The notes: generated from the letters alone by a model not told the origin. A DNA stretch of 10,845 nucleotides from JAEUKQ01 sp044227605 (GCA_044227605.1 JBGAWJ010000048.1:1-10845), one strand, 5' to 3'. Shown: positions 1-6,552, counted from the stretch's first letter. Numbers and translations are program-made.

Positions 1-133
1 TGATATATCGACCAAAACGTTCGACCGTATATTCCCGCCCCTGTGGCACTGATTTTGTACCGGTAATGACCAATAAAATAAAAAATAACACAAATAAAAT
101 CACCAAAATTGATGATAAATCTAACCCTTCCAT
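1..133 (-). CDS. SPFH/Band 7 (stomatin/QmcA-like) membrane protein, N-terminal fragment
   Basis: Read on the minus strand from the ATG at 133-131, about 44 residues are visible before the window ends. A short polar start is followed by a hydrophobic segment (about residues 7-24) and then VPQGREYTVERFGRY, the signature that follows the membrane anchor in the QmcA/stomatin branch of the SPFH family. These proteins form membrane-anchored oligomeric scaffolds and often work beside an NfeD-type partner or a membrane protease; whether that holds here cannot be seen. The start is supported by a GGGAG ribosome site seven bases upstream. The gene is divergent from def. Family assignment rests on the anchor plus this motif only, because the rest of the protein lies outside the window. 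Confidence 0.8.
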   Translation of the reverse strand, partial: MEGLDLSSILVILFVLFFILLVITGTKSVPQGREYTVERFGRYI

Positions 134-235
134 TTATTATCTCCCTACCTGGTATTTCAATCAGATGCTGTTTAAATTGTCTATGCTTCACTTATGTAAA
201 GCAAAAATTGACAGATGTCCACTTTTATCCCCGTA

Positions 236-461
236 TTTTTTGGGGCTTGAAGAGTCTTGGGCCGGAAAGAACCGCAGGTTGGCCGGGTGTAGCCTGAACC
301 CTAATATCCCGATGATTATATAGGCGTAACGCTAATCTGGGGATGTTTTTCCTACAAATGTTTTGTGAGCCCCCATTCATGGCGGGCATAAACGTGTGGT
401 AGTGGGTGGGGATTAGGGGTTTGCCCCCACACTGATCTTTCCTAGGAAAGCCTCCAAAAAA
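236..461 (+). ncRNA. candidate structured RNA or small inverted-repeat element
   Basis: The ends of this block pair with each other: T236-T248 (six T then GGGGCTT) against A448-A461 (AAGCCTCC then A-rich), with one G-T pair and one bulged C. Inside, AACCCTAAT plus CCC (297-310) pairs with GGGATTAGGGGTT (409-421), leaving two small bulges. A local hairpin is formed by GGCC 260-263 and GGCC 281-284 enclosing AACC-GCA-GGTT (270-280), and ACAAA-TGT-TTTGT forms another near 354-366. Nested long-range helices over about 225 bases suit a structured RNA, and a TTGACA lies at 208-213, but no good -10 is obvious. Strand is therefore a guess. It does not match SRP RNA, tmRNA, RNase P or 6S RNA features that I can recall. 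A MITE-like element with terminal inverted repeats is the main alternative. Confidence 0.3.
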
Positions 462-486
462 ACCTTACAGGGTAAAGCCTTTCCTT

Positions 487-513
487 GAGGTGAGCTATTT
501 TGTAAATCACCTC
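487..513. repeat. 7-bp perfect inverted repeat upstream of def
   Basis: GAGGTGA at 487-493 and TCACCTC at 507-513 form a perfect dyad with a 13-base AT-rich spacer. There is no T tract on either side, so it is not a clear terminator. It could be an operator or a small RNA hairpin; nothing further distinguishes these. Confidence 0.35.
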
Positions 514-643
514 GCAATATATGATCTTATTTCTGGAATCAAATATTTTTAACCCTCAAAAGAAATCCAACCACCTATTTTTGATCATGCCCTCAGCGAG
601 GTATGCTTTAAAAAAATGATGGATGCTTTCTTGATTTTTATCA

Positions 644-649
644 TATAAT
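644..649 (+). promoter_or_regulatory. possible -10 element of the def operon
   Basis: A perfect TATAAT lies 48 bases before the def start codon in an AT-rich stretch. No good -35 hexamer sits at normal spacing (the nearest, TTGATT at 631-636, is too close), so this is only a candidate. Confidence 0.25.
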
Positions 650-697
650 CTATATATATTAGGGTGATATATTTACTTTTGATCATCAAGCAGGAAA

Positions 698-1231
698 ATG
701 ACTACCTTACCCATTATCACCGCCCCCGACCCGCGTTTGAAATTGACCGCCCGCCCCGTGCCTGTAGTTGATCAGGCTATCGCCCAACTGATGCGGCAAA
801 TGGCGGATACGATGTATGAAGCCCCAGGCATTGGTTTGGCTGCCCCCCAAGTGGGACAAAATTTGCAGGTGATTGTGGTCGATATTGGCAATGATGAAAA
901 CCCTGACCGGCCCGGCCAGCTTTATATGATGGCCAATCCGGTGCTTGAATGGGTATCTGATGAATGGTGCCTTTATAAGGAGGGTTGCTTATCTTTACCC
1001 GATCAATATGCCGAAGTCGAGCGTCCCGCAAGCGTGCGGGTGCGCTATAGGGATCAGCATAACCAGGAGAGAACCTTGACTGCTGAAGGGTTGCTGGCCA
1101 CCTGTATCCAACATGAGATGGATCATTTAAAAGGCGTTTTATTTGTTGATCATATCAGCAAATTGCGGCGGGATGTGATTTACCGACGCTTATTGAAACA
1201 ACGCCGGGTACAACCGGCCACTTTATCATGA
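698..1231 (+). CDS. def: peptide deformylase
   Basis: Removes the formyl group from the N-terminal formylmethionine of nascent proteins; a cytosolic metal-dependent hydrolase acting at the ribosome exit. All three family motifs are present: GIGLAAPQ at residues 44-51, EGCLSLP at 95-101 with the metal-ligand Cys97, and QHEMDH at 138-143 with metal ligands His139 and His143 and catalytic Glu140. The 177-residue length is typical. An AGGA ribosome site lies close to the ATG. It opens a def-fmt-truA run: fmt begins 24 bases downstream. Pairing with fmt makes functional sense, since one enzyme removes the formyl group that the other adds. The product shows no truncation or missing catalytic residue. 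Confidence 0.97.
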   Translation: MTTLPIITAPDPRLKLTARPVPVVDQAIAQLMRQMADTMYEAPGIGLAAPQVGQNLQVIVVDIGNDENPDRPGQLYMMANPVLEWVSDEWCLYKEGCLSLPDQYAEVERPASVRVRYRDQHNQERTLTAEGLLATCIQHEMDHLKGVLFVDHISKLRRDVIYRRLLKQRRVQPATLS

Positions 1232-1255
1232 ATGGCTAAGTAGAAAAGGATGGCC

Positions 1256-2191
1256 ATGCCCCGGATATGTTTTATGGGAACGTCAGAATTTGCCGTCCCT
1301 GCCCTCTTAGGCTTATTGCAATTACCGTATGATTTGGTCGCGGTTTATACCCAACCCCCGCGTCCCGCGGGGCGGGGACAGGGCATTCAATTATCGCCCG
1401 TCCATCACTTAGCCAACCAACATCAATTAGCTGTTTTCCACCCCGAGAATTTCAAATCACCCGAATCCCGCCAACAATTTGTTGATTTGAAGATTGATTT
1501 GGCGATTGTGGCGGCTTACGGCCTTATTCTACCCCGTGCTATTTTGACCGCCGTGACATCTGACTTTATCAATATCCATGGTTCCTTGTTGCCGCGCTGG
1601 CGCGGGGCCTCGCCTATCCAGGCAGCTTTATTGGCAGGGGACCCTGAAACCGGCATCACCATCATGCGGGTGGTTCCTAAACTCGATGCGGGTGATATTT
1701 TGCTGCAACAATCTTTGCCCATTCAATCCACGGATACCGCGCAGTCCCTGCATGACCGCCTTAGCCTGCTTGGGGCTGAGATGATGACTACAAGCATCCA
1801 TCAATTGCTTTACCAACAATTATCCGCTGTACCCCAAGATGAAAAACGGGTGACTTATGCCGGTAAATTAACCAAAGATCAAGGCCGATTGGATTGGCAA
1901 AAACCCGCAGCGGTTTTGGAGCGGGAAATCCGGGCTTTTTTCCCTTGGCCTGGCAGCTGGTTTGATTGGCGGGGGGAAAGGGTACGGGTTTTACGGGCGG
2001 AATTAGGCACGTTCACCTCGGCCAACCCCGGCACTATTACCCATCACCCGTTAGAAATTGCTTGCGGTGATGCCCAAAGCCTGCGCCTATTGGAATTACA
2101 ACGGCCCAGTCGGAAAGCGTTGCCTGCGGTTGATTTTATCCGGGGCTTTGATTTGCCGGTGGGCCAGGTAGTTACCGATGCCCCGCTATAA
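1256..2191 (+). CDS. fmt: methionyl-tRNA formyltransferase
   Basis: Transfers a formyl group from 10-formyltetrahydrofolate to methionyl initiator tRNA in the cytosol. The N-terminal formyltransferase domain carries the catalytic triad equivalents Asn106, His108 (in INIHGSLLPRWRGASP) and Asp144 (in PKLDAGD), matching the Asn/His/Asp spacing of the E. coli enzyme. The C-terminal part from about residue 200 matches the tRNA-contacting domain. I chose the ATG at 1256 (311 residues) over the ATG two codons upstream at 1250, because the AAAAGGA ribosome site at 1244-1250 would overlap the earlier start and sits at a usable distance from the later one. The last 14 bases overlap the start of truA, indicating translational coupling. 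Confidence 0.96.
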   Translation: MPRICFMGTSEFAVPALLGLLQLPYDLVAVYTQPPRPAGRGQGIQLSPVHHLANQHQLAVFHPENFKSPESRQQFVDLKIDLAIVAAYGLILPRAILTAVTSDFINIHGSLLPRWRGASPIQAALLAGDPETGITIMRVVPKLDAGDILLQQSLPIQSTDTAQSLHDRLSLLGAEMMTTSIHQLLYQQLSAVPQDEKRVTYAGKLTKDQGRLDWQKPAAVLEREIRAFFPWPGSWFDWRGERVRVLRAELGTFTSANPGTITHHPLEIACGDAQSLRLLELQRPSRKALPAVDFIRGFDLPVGQVVTDAPL

Positions 2192-2924
2192 AATTACCCT
2201 CGAATATGAGGGGTCTGCTTTCGTGGGTTGGCAACGGCAAGAAAATGGCCTGGCCGTCCAACAGGTGGTAGAGGAAGCTTTTTTTCGCTTTACCGGCTGT
2301 CAACCAACTATTTATGCCGCTGGCCGGACGGATGCGGGGGTGCATGCCACCGGCCAAGTGATCCATGTTGATTTGGAAAAACCCTATCCCTGTAAAACAG
2401 TTTTAGAAGCCGGTAATTTCCACCTAAAACCCCATGCAGTTTCCTTTGTAGGCGTGGAATTTGCCAGCGGTGATTTCCATGCACGCTTTTCAGCGATTGG
2501 CCGGATATATGAATATTATATCCTGAACCGCCCGGCGCCATCCGCTTTAAAACAGGGGCGGGTATGGTGGGTGAAACAGCCCCTTGATATCAACAGCATG
2601 CAACAGGCCGCAGACGTTCTGATTGGCAGGCATGACTTCACGAGCTTTCGGGCGTTACAGTGCCAAGCCTTATCACCCATTAGGACAATTGATGAATTTT
2701 CCATCCGTCGAACAGGTGATGTGATTCTTTGTACCGTTAAGGCACGATCATTCCTGCATCATCAAGTCCGCAATATGGTTGGGACATTAAAAATGGTTGG
2801 GGATGGCAAATGGCCCGCCTCAAAAATCCCTGAGATCCTTACGGCTAAAAATCGGGCGGCGGCCGGGGTGACGGCGCCCAGTGATGGGCTTTACTTAACC
2901 CAAGTTTTGTATCCAAGCAATTGA
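2178..2924 (+). CDS. truA: tRNA pseudouridine(38-40) synthase TruA
   Basis: Isomerises uridine to pseudouridine at positions 38-40 of the anticodon arm of many tRNAs. The catalytic aspartate is Asp52 in the GRTDAGVHA motif (49-57), and the conserved tyrosine region RIYEYY (109-114) and FLHHQVRNMVG (192-202) are intact. The 248-residue length fits the family. Its ATG lies inside the fmt reading frame, 14 bases before the end of fmt, so the two genes are probably co-translated. In many alphaproteobacteria dapE follows; here the next gene is on the opposite strand, so the operon ends with truA. No clear intrinsic terminator is visible in the 140 bases that separate it from the convergent glutathione transferase gene. 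Confidence 0.96.
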   Translation: MPRYKITLEYEGSAFVGWQRQENGLAVQQVVEEAFFRFTGCQPTIYAAGRTDAGVHATGQVIHVDLEKPYPCKTVLEAGNFHLKPHAVSFVGVEFASGDFHARFSAIGRIYEYYILNRPAPSALKQGRVWWVKQPLDINSMQQAADVLIGRHDFTSFRALQCQALSPIRTIDEFSIRRTGDVILCTVKARSFLHHQVRNMVGTLKMVGDGKWPASKIPEILTAKNRAAAGVTAPSDGLYLTQVLYPSN

Positions 2925-3064
2925 GATTCTTGCCTTCACCGCTAAATCTATAAGCAGAATATTTCAAAGGTTAAGATAAGGGCTGAGCTACTCAATCCAT
3001 TTCTCTCTTAAATAGCCGCTAAAGTCGCCTGTCTATAGCAATATTTTAACACCTTATGTCCTGC

Positions 3065-3754
3065 TTAAGTCAGCTGCCTATTCTCTTGGTAAAACTGGTT
3101 GGTCCAGGCGGCGGGTTTTGGCAACTGGTCTGCAAATTCTGTCATCACCTGTAATCCTTGCTGGACGGCTGGGCGTTGTTCAATCGTTTCTAACCAGCGT
3201 TTCACATGGGGGAAATCAGCTATTTGCTGGCCTTGCTTTTGCCATAACCTGACCCAGGGAAATGCCGCCATGTCAGCAATGGAATAGTCGCCTGCCAGAA
3301 AGGGGGTTTGTTGCAGCTGTTTGTCTAAAACCTGATATAGGCGTTTGGCTTCCTTCGTAAATCTTTCAATTCCATAGATAACCGGTTGCGGCGCATAGTG
3401 CCTAAAATGATGGGTTTGCCCTAATATGGGGCCCAAGCCTGACATTTGGAACATCAGCCATTGCAATATCTGATATTTTCCGGAAGTATTTTGGCCCAGG
3501 AATTTTTGATATTTTTCACCCAAATAAAATAAAATGGCGCCCGATTCAAAAATAGTGATCGTTTTTGAGGTTGTATCCCCCTCATCCACCAGCACCGGAA
3601 TTTTATTATTGGGGTTTATTTTTAAAAAATCGGGCGTTAATTGCTGGCCTTTCATGATATTGACCGGATGCAATTGATAAGGCACACCCAACTCTGCCAA
3701 CATGATATGAATCTTATGGCCGTTGGGGGTAGGCCAGCTATATAAATGAAGCAT
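3065..3754 (-). CDS. glutathione S-transferase, nu-class/YfcG-like
   Basis: A cytosolic glutathione-dependent transferase or disulfide reductase of 229 residues. The N-terminal thioredoxin-fold domain begins MLHLYSWPTPNG, placing Thr9 and Asn11 where YfcG-type enzymes hold glutathione; the NKIPVL loop (50-55) and Glu70-Ser71 complete a canonical glutathione site. The helical C-terminal domain contains the usual FLAGDYSIADMA motif. The frame remains open 19 codons further upstream, but the ATG at 3754 is preferred because family similarity begins there and a GGGAAG ribosome site lies just upstream. It is convergent with truA and follows the phage lysis genes on the same strand with a 73-base gap, so it may be a chromosomal neighbour of the insertion or a cargo gene. 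Its physiological substrate cannot be told. Confidence 0.88.
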   Translation of the reverse strand: MLHLYSWPTPNGHKIHIMLAELGVPYQLHPVNIMKGQQLTPDFLKINPNNKIPVLVDEGDTTSKTITIFESGAILFYLGEKYQKFLGQNTSGKYQILQWLMFQMSGLGPILGQTHHFRHYAPQPVIYGIERFTKEAKRLYQVLDKQLQQTPFLAGDYSIADMAAFPWVRLWQKQGQQIADFPHVKRWLETIEQRPAVQQGLQVMTEFADQLPKPAAWTNQFYQENRQLT

Positions 3755-3827
3755 CTTTCTTCCCACATTCGAATTTTTCTTGAAACGACAAGATGCCCGC
3801 TTCAAGGACAAAAGTCAATTATACTGA

Positions 3828-4067
3828 TCAAAAGGACTGGCATTCTTTGAGTTGCAGGCGCAGGCGGATATAATCCTCAATCACCAACAACAGCGGATGA
3901 CCCGCGGGAAAATTTTGCAGCCCGTTGGCCAATTCCGCAGAAAATTTTTGGGTATATACCGGCAGAGGCGGACAAGAATTGATCACAGCCGGTTGACAAG
4001 CCCCCACCAATACTGCCCAGCCTATCACCCAATTCTTTGTGATTTTTTCTACCTGACATTGTGGCAT
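3828..4067 (-). CDS. Rz1-like outer-membrane spanin lipoprotein
   Basis: A 79-residue lipoprotein. A hydrophobic leader is followed by a lipobox ending at Cys24 (LVGAC), then SCPPLPVYT, a region resembling LEANGLQ-type helical text, and a C-terminal IEDYIRLRLQLKEC segment. This arrangement (lipobox, CPP proline motif, alanine/leucine helix, then DYxRLRxQxxxC) is that of Rz1/LysC-type o-spanins, which bridge to an inner-membrane i-spanin to fuse the membranes in the last step of phage lysis. The ATG at 4067 has an AAGGG ribosome site seven bases upstream. Unlike the classical nested arrangement, it lies entirely downstream of the Rz-like gene with a 30-base gap. It ends the phage lysis set; the next gene is the glutathione transferase. 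Confidence 0.72.
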   Translation of the reverse strand: MPQCQVEKITKNWVIGWAVLVGACQPAVINSCPPLPVYTQKFSAELANGLQNFPAGHPLLLVIEDYIRLRLQLKECQSF

Positions 4068-4097
4068 GGCGATCCCTTCTTAAATATTAAGCGATTT

Positions 4098-4334
4098 TTA
4101 CAACCCTTTTTTATTCAGATAATCGATCACTGGCTGTTTGCCGCGCGGGGCTTCTGCGGCACGTTGTTGCTGGCGTTTAGATATTTCCGCTTGCTTTTTT
4201 ATGTGCCGTTGACGTTCGGAGATAGCACCCCTGCGCCAGAAGAAGATAATAGCGGCCATAATCCCCAAACCCGCCAACATCGTTTTCCATAGCCGCGATC
4301 CGGCCATTTGCAAAAAAGTAACGATTACCATCAT
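4098..4334 (-). CDS. Rz-like inner-membrane spanin (i-spanin) candidate
   Basis: A 78-residue protein with one N-terminal membrane segment (about residues 16-33) followed by a strongly charged helix rich in Arg, Lys, Gln and Glu (34-66) and a short C-terminal tail. Small proteins with one N-terminal anchor and a coiled-coil-prone periplasmic part, located between the endolysin and an Rz1-like lipoprotein, are the expected i-spanins. Assignment rests on topology and position rather than a signature motif. The ATG is preceded by GGGGAGG four bases upstream. A second ATG follows immediately and could also be used. A 71-base gap with a small hairpin separates it from the hydrolase gene. Confidence 0.6.
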   Translation of the reverse strand: MMVIVTFLQMAGSRLWKTMLAGLGIMAAIIFFWRRGAISERQRHIKKQAEISKRQQQRAAEAPRGKQPVIDYLNKKGL

Positions 4335-4374
4335 GGGACCTCCCCTTTCCGTTCAAATATGTCCATAAGTTATT

Positions 4375-4392
4375 AAGGCATCGGGGTGCCTT
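4375..4392. repeat. hairpin between murein hydrolase and Rz-like genes
   Basis: AAGGCA at 4375-4380 and TGCCTT at 4387-4392 form a 6-base stem with a six-base loop, in the gap after the hydrolase stop codon. On the coding (minus) strand no real T tract follows, so it is more likely an mRNA hairpin than an efficient terminator. Confidence 0.3.
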
Positions 4393-4405
4393 GAAAGTTT
4401 GATGA

Positions 4406-5074
4406 TTATAACCCGCGGCGGCGATCATCTAGTTTAGCCCAAATGATCCAGGCAATTCCCGCAACCATTAGCAAGGCCGACGCCCAGGGCCAATATTGAC
4501 CCAAACGTTCAAAGAACGGCAATGCTGGCGATAAATGCTGCCAGCTGTCATTGATGGCCTGATAGGCGATGGTGCTGCCTGCACCTGCGGCGATGACCGT
4601 GCCACGGATCGTGCGTGATTTTACTAATGGTTTTGATGGTGGCTCAACCCCCGCCATCATCAAGCCTTTATCCATGACAGCATTCGTCATATATTTTTTG
4701 GATAAGGCCCCATTTTCCTGCTGGATAATGGCAGTAAGCAACGCTTTCAAATCCTGGTAATCATGCGTATTGATCTTGTCTGTTACCTTTCTTTTCATAA
4801 GATTTGCAATGAGCAAGGCATAGGTTTTGGTGTCGTTTTCCAAAGGCGGCGCATAGCGGTTGATCATATCAGCAATGGTTTGTAACCCGTATTTGTCTTG
4901 ATAGGTGATCAAAACCTTCGCTAAAGCCCTTATCCCGTAAGCCATAGACTTAAATTGGAAAAAATCCTTGTCATCCTGAATTTCTGCCAATCCTTGCCAG
5001 GGGTCATTTGACCGCCTGATATTCCCAGGATTGTTATTGCGGATGCCGCGCGGCAACTTTGAACTATTGCTCAT
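4406..5074 (-). CDS. phage murein hydrolase of the NNPGNIR family with C-terminal membrane segments
   Basis: A 222-residue protein. Residues 8-125 carry the RGIRNNNPGNIR start, DPWQGLA, FFQFKSMAYGIRALA, the helix ITYQDKYGL..IADMINRYAPP and the closing IIQQENG, as in phage proteins usually named structural protein P5 or virion-associated lysozyme, believed to cut peptidoglycan. After a linker, the C-terminal part holds a weakly hydrophobic stretch (157-173) and a clear membrane segment (191-212) ending in a basic tail. The hydrolase domain therefore seems tethered to the inner membrane, which is seen in some alphaproteobacterial phage relatives but unusual for a soluble endolysin. A GAGGGG ribosome site precedes the ATG. 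It lies between the holin candidate and the spanins, consistent with the endolysin role. Confidence 0.78.
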   Translation of the reverse strand: MSNSSKLPRGIRNNNPGNIRRSNDPWQGLAEIQDDKDFFQFKSMAYGIRALAKVLITYQDKYGLQTIADMINRYAPPLENDTKTYALLIANLMKRKVTDKINTHDYQDLKALLTAIIQQENGALSKKYMTNAVMDKGLMMAGVEPPSKPLVKSRTIRGTVIAAGAGSTIAYQAINDSWQHLSPALPFFERLGQYWPWASALLMVAGIAWIIWAKLDDRRRGL

Positions 5075-5154
5075 GACGAATATCCCCTCTCCATTTGAAA
5101 AAAAATGATATTTTTGCCTTCGGTTTTATGGAAATCATTGGCAGTCCCCCACCC

Positions 5155-5376
5155 CTATTTTAACCAGGCTGGCAAATGTTCCATCACCCAGGCCATCAGG
5201 GCGATGGCCCCTAATAACATCCCTCCCAGCTTAACCACGGCAAAGGCCGCCCCACGCCCCATATGGAAAGCTTCCCGTAAATGTTCAACTGTCAGGCGGA
5301 TTTGGTGGATATCTTGGGCCATTTGGGTGCTGGTGACTTCGAGTTTGGTCAACCGGTCCCTTTCATGTTCAGTCAT
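5155..5376 (-). CDS. XhlA-like small phage membrane protein, holin or holin-associated candidate
   Basis: A 73-residue protein with an N-terminal amphipathic, coiled-coil-prone helix (about residues 1-38, TEHERDRLTKLE...) and one C-terminal membrane segment (about 44-66). This is the layout of haemolysin XhlA-like proteins encoded next to endolysins, which contribute to membrane permeabilisation. Two adjacent ATG codons are available (5379 and 5376); the second is chosen because the AAAGGA ribosome site lies seven bases before it and only four before the first. The gene opens the lysis set, after the terminator at 5440-5454, and is followed by the murein hydrolase after 78 bases. With a single membrane segment it could be a class III-like holin or an accessory to another holin; it is not proof of holin activity. 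Confidence 0.62.
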   Translation of the reverse strand: MTEHERDRLTKLEVTSTQMAQDIHQIRLTVEHLREAFHMGRGAAFAVVKLGGMLLGAIALMAWVMEHLPAWLK

Positions 5377-5429
5377 CATGTTTTCCTTTAATGTTATGTT
5401 TTTTTGGTCGTGATTGATTGAAGGCAGAC

Positions 5430-5455
5430 AAATAAAAAGCCAGCTTAAGGCTGGT
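5430..5455 (-). terminator. intrinsic terminator at the end of the tail genes
   Basis: On the minus strand CCAGC-CTTAA-GCTGG (5454-5440) is followed by CTTTTTATTT. The stop codon of the alternate-frame tail protein end (5447-5445) lies inside the loop, so the terminator sits directly on that gene's end. It divides the fibre genes from the lysis genes. Confidence 0.72.
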
Positions 5456-5615
5456 CATTCCTAATAAAGCGGATCATTTCCCAGCCGTTGAAATAAGAGG
5501 AAATGCCAAGGATGATGGATCTGTCGGTATAACGGGCGACCAAGTTGGTTTTGGCGGCGGGGATGCCGGAGGCAAAATATTGGGCGGTTCGGGATAATAA
5601 GTTGCACTCCCCCCA
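5445..5615 (-). other. alternate-frame continuation of the 5800 tail gene (true C-terminus)
   Basis: In the frame -1 relative to the gene starting at 5800, an open stretch of 56 codons runs from just after a TGA (5618-5616) to TAA at 5447-5445. It reads ...QYFASGIPAAKTNLVARY, then TDRSIILGISSYFNGWEM, then IRFIRNDQP. Codons here are C-rich at third positions and the peptide has a normal mix of hydrophobic and polar residues. The original frame over the same bases gives a proline-rich tail (ILPPASPPPKP) and ends early. The stop falls exactly in the terminator loop. I infer that this is the genuine C-terminal part. The break lies between 5618 and about 5585; the run of six G at 5614-5609 is the likeliest place. 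Confidence 0.68.
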
Positions 5616-5800
5616 TCATAATAGCAACGCTGCCTGATCCAATCCGGTGCATCATTCCTGACCTTAGAAAAAGAACTATCCCCAAGGCTTGGGTGCAAAG
5701 GTGGGGCGGGATAGCCCGGAAAAACCTCAACCACATACCAACGCTCTTCATCGCTATATTCCGCATATTTACGCGGTTCTAATCTGCAGGCTTTAACCAT
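5474..5800 (-). CDS. phage tail-region protein, probably frame-broken before its C-terminus
   Basis: As read without a shift this is 108 residues from an ATG with a good AAGGAG ribosome site, 11 bases after the glycine-rich gene. The N-terminal part (MVKACRLEPRKYAEY, EERWYVVEVFPGYPAPPLHP, DAPDWIRQRCYYDGG) looks like a real protein, but I do not recognise the family. From about residue 70 the text becomes proline-rich and ends at TGA 5476-5474, while a far better peptide runs on in the -1 frame to 5445. A single-base slip near the G6 run (5614-5609) would give a protein of about 118 residues. Its place after the adhesin-like gene suggests a fibre-associated or fibre-assembly role, by position only. 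Confidence 0.6.
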   Translation of the reverse strand: MVKACRLEPRKYAEYSDEERWYVVEVFPGYPAPPLHPSLGDSSFSKVRNDAPDWIRQRCYYDGGSATYYPEPPNILPPASPPPKPTWSPVIPTDPSSLAFPLISTAGK

Positions 5801-5811
5801 ATCATCTCTCC

Positions 5812-6552
5812 TTAACTAAATTCATAAACAACACAAAGGCCGCTGCCGCCATTCCCGCCAGATTTCTTGCTAGCAGCATTGTCGTAAGCCGGAGCGCCAC
5901 CGCTGCCCCCACCCCCCGAATTGACATCGGCAGCAAGGCCATCATAACTGTCTGTGAGCAGGCGGGTCATCACACCTTGGGCACCACTGCCGCCCAATGG
6001 GCTTGACCCATTGCCGCCAGGGTAGGAATTCCCAATCGTGGCGTAAATCGAATGGTTCGGGGCTCCGGCTGAACCCCTATAATTTATATCACCACCAATG
6101 CCAATCCCGCCTTGGGCGGTAGCACCGCCTACGGCTGGATTAACCAAAGCTGATTGTCCACCCTCCCCCCCAGATGCGCTGCAATGGGCCCCAAAAGAAG
6201 TTGTGCCACCCATCCCCCCACTGCTTGGGGTACTGGAGCCGCCTGTCCCCCCTGTGCCAATCGTTACTGTTTCCGCGGGGCCCAGCGCCGCCGCATCAAT
6301 CTTTTTCATACAGCCCCCACCGCCCGCACCGGAAGATCCAGCCGTGCTATAGTTAACTGACCCCTGCGCCCCACCGCCGCCGCCGCCGCCGCCCAGTAAT
6401 TCAACAATAATAAACCCCACATCCTTTTGTTTAAGCCAATTACCGCTGCTGGTAAATCTACTGATTCGTAGCAATCGCCCAGAAACATTGACCTTTTCAC
6501 CTGCTGATTGGTTCAAATCAGCCAGAGGAAAGCCAAAAAAACCGTTATTCAT
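5812..6552 (-). CDS. glycine-rich phage tail adhesin-like protein
   Basis: A 246-residue protein. After a short N-terminal region (1-33), FTSSGNWLKQKDVGFIIVELLGGGGGGGG (given here as FTSSGNW at 33-39 and a run of eight glycines at 54-61) introduces a long glycine-rich section with spaced GG, GGG and GGTGG motifs, ending in GGNGGSGLCVVYEFS. This is the layout of the glycine-rich domain found at the tips of phage tail fibres, where polyglycine-type helices pack together and loops between them contact the host surface; receptor contact is inferred. The start codon overlaps the stop codon of the upstream gene (TAATG), indicating coupled translation. The glycine run is encoded by a six-unit trinucleotide repeat. 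GC content over this gene is higher than in its surroundings because of the glycine codons. Confidence 0.75.
   Translation of the reverse strand: MNNGFFGFPLADLNQSAGEKVNVSGRLLRISRFTSSGNWLKQKDVGFIIVELLGGGGGGGGAQGSVNYSTAGSSGAGGGGCMKKIDAAALGPAETVTIGTGGTGGSSTPSSGGMGGTTSFGAHCSASGGEGGQSALVNPAVGGATAQGGIGIGGDINYRGSAGAPNHSIYATIGNSYPGGNGSSPLGGSGAQGVMTRLLTDSYDGLAADVNSGGGGSGGAPAYDNAASKKSGGNGGSGLCVVYEFS
6374..6391. repeat. trinucleotide repeat (CCG)6 within the glycine-rich gene
   Basis: Six perfect CCG units on the plus strand (GGC glycine codons on the coding strand) encode most of the run of eight glycines. Gain or loss of units would change the protein length without breaking the frame. Confidence 0.85.

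Larger units (their letters stand above)
134..697. other. long intergenic region between the SPFH gene and def
   Basis: This 564-base gap has no convincing protein gene. The open frame at 66-323 on the plus strand overlaps the SPFH start and has no family resemblance or ribosome site. The gap contains a TTGACA hexamer at 208-213, a large self-complementary block at 236-461 described separately, a perfect 7-base inverted repeat (GAGGTGA 487-493, TCACCTC 507-513), and an AT-rich stretch from about 515 to 690 that presumably carries the def promoter. Confidence 0.7.

Noticed and set aside
242..300. Resemblance to SRP RNA (CCGGAAAGAACCGCAGG near 262)
   Set aside because: The conserved SRP core (GGTCAGGTCCGGAAGGAAGCAG order and its symmetric loop) is not reproduced; the GGAA is not closed by a pair.
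66..323. 85-codon open frame on the plus strand
   Set aside because: It overlaps the start of the SPFH gene on the other strand, has low-complexity lysine/asparagine text, no family likeness and no ribosome site.
3877..4428. Overlapping minus-strand frames at 3877-4059 and 4177-4428
   Set aside because: They overlap the spanin genes in other frames, lack ribosome sites and show no membrane or lipobox pattern.
5461..5766. 101-codon frame overlapping the broken tail gene
   Set aside because: It is the third frame; its text is unlike a protein and it matches neither the good N-terminal nor the good C-terminal part.
6098..6360. Three plus-strand frames rich in proline
   Set aside because: They are the complement of glycine codons in the adhesin-like gene.
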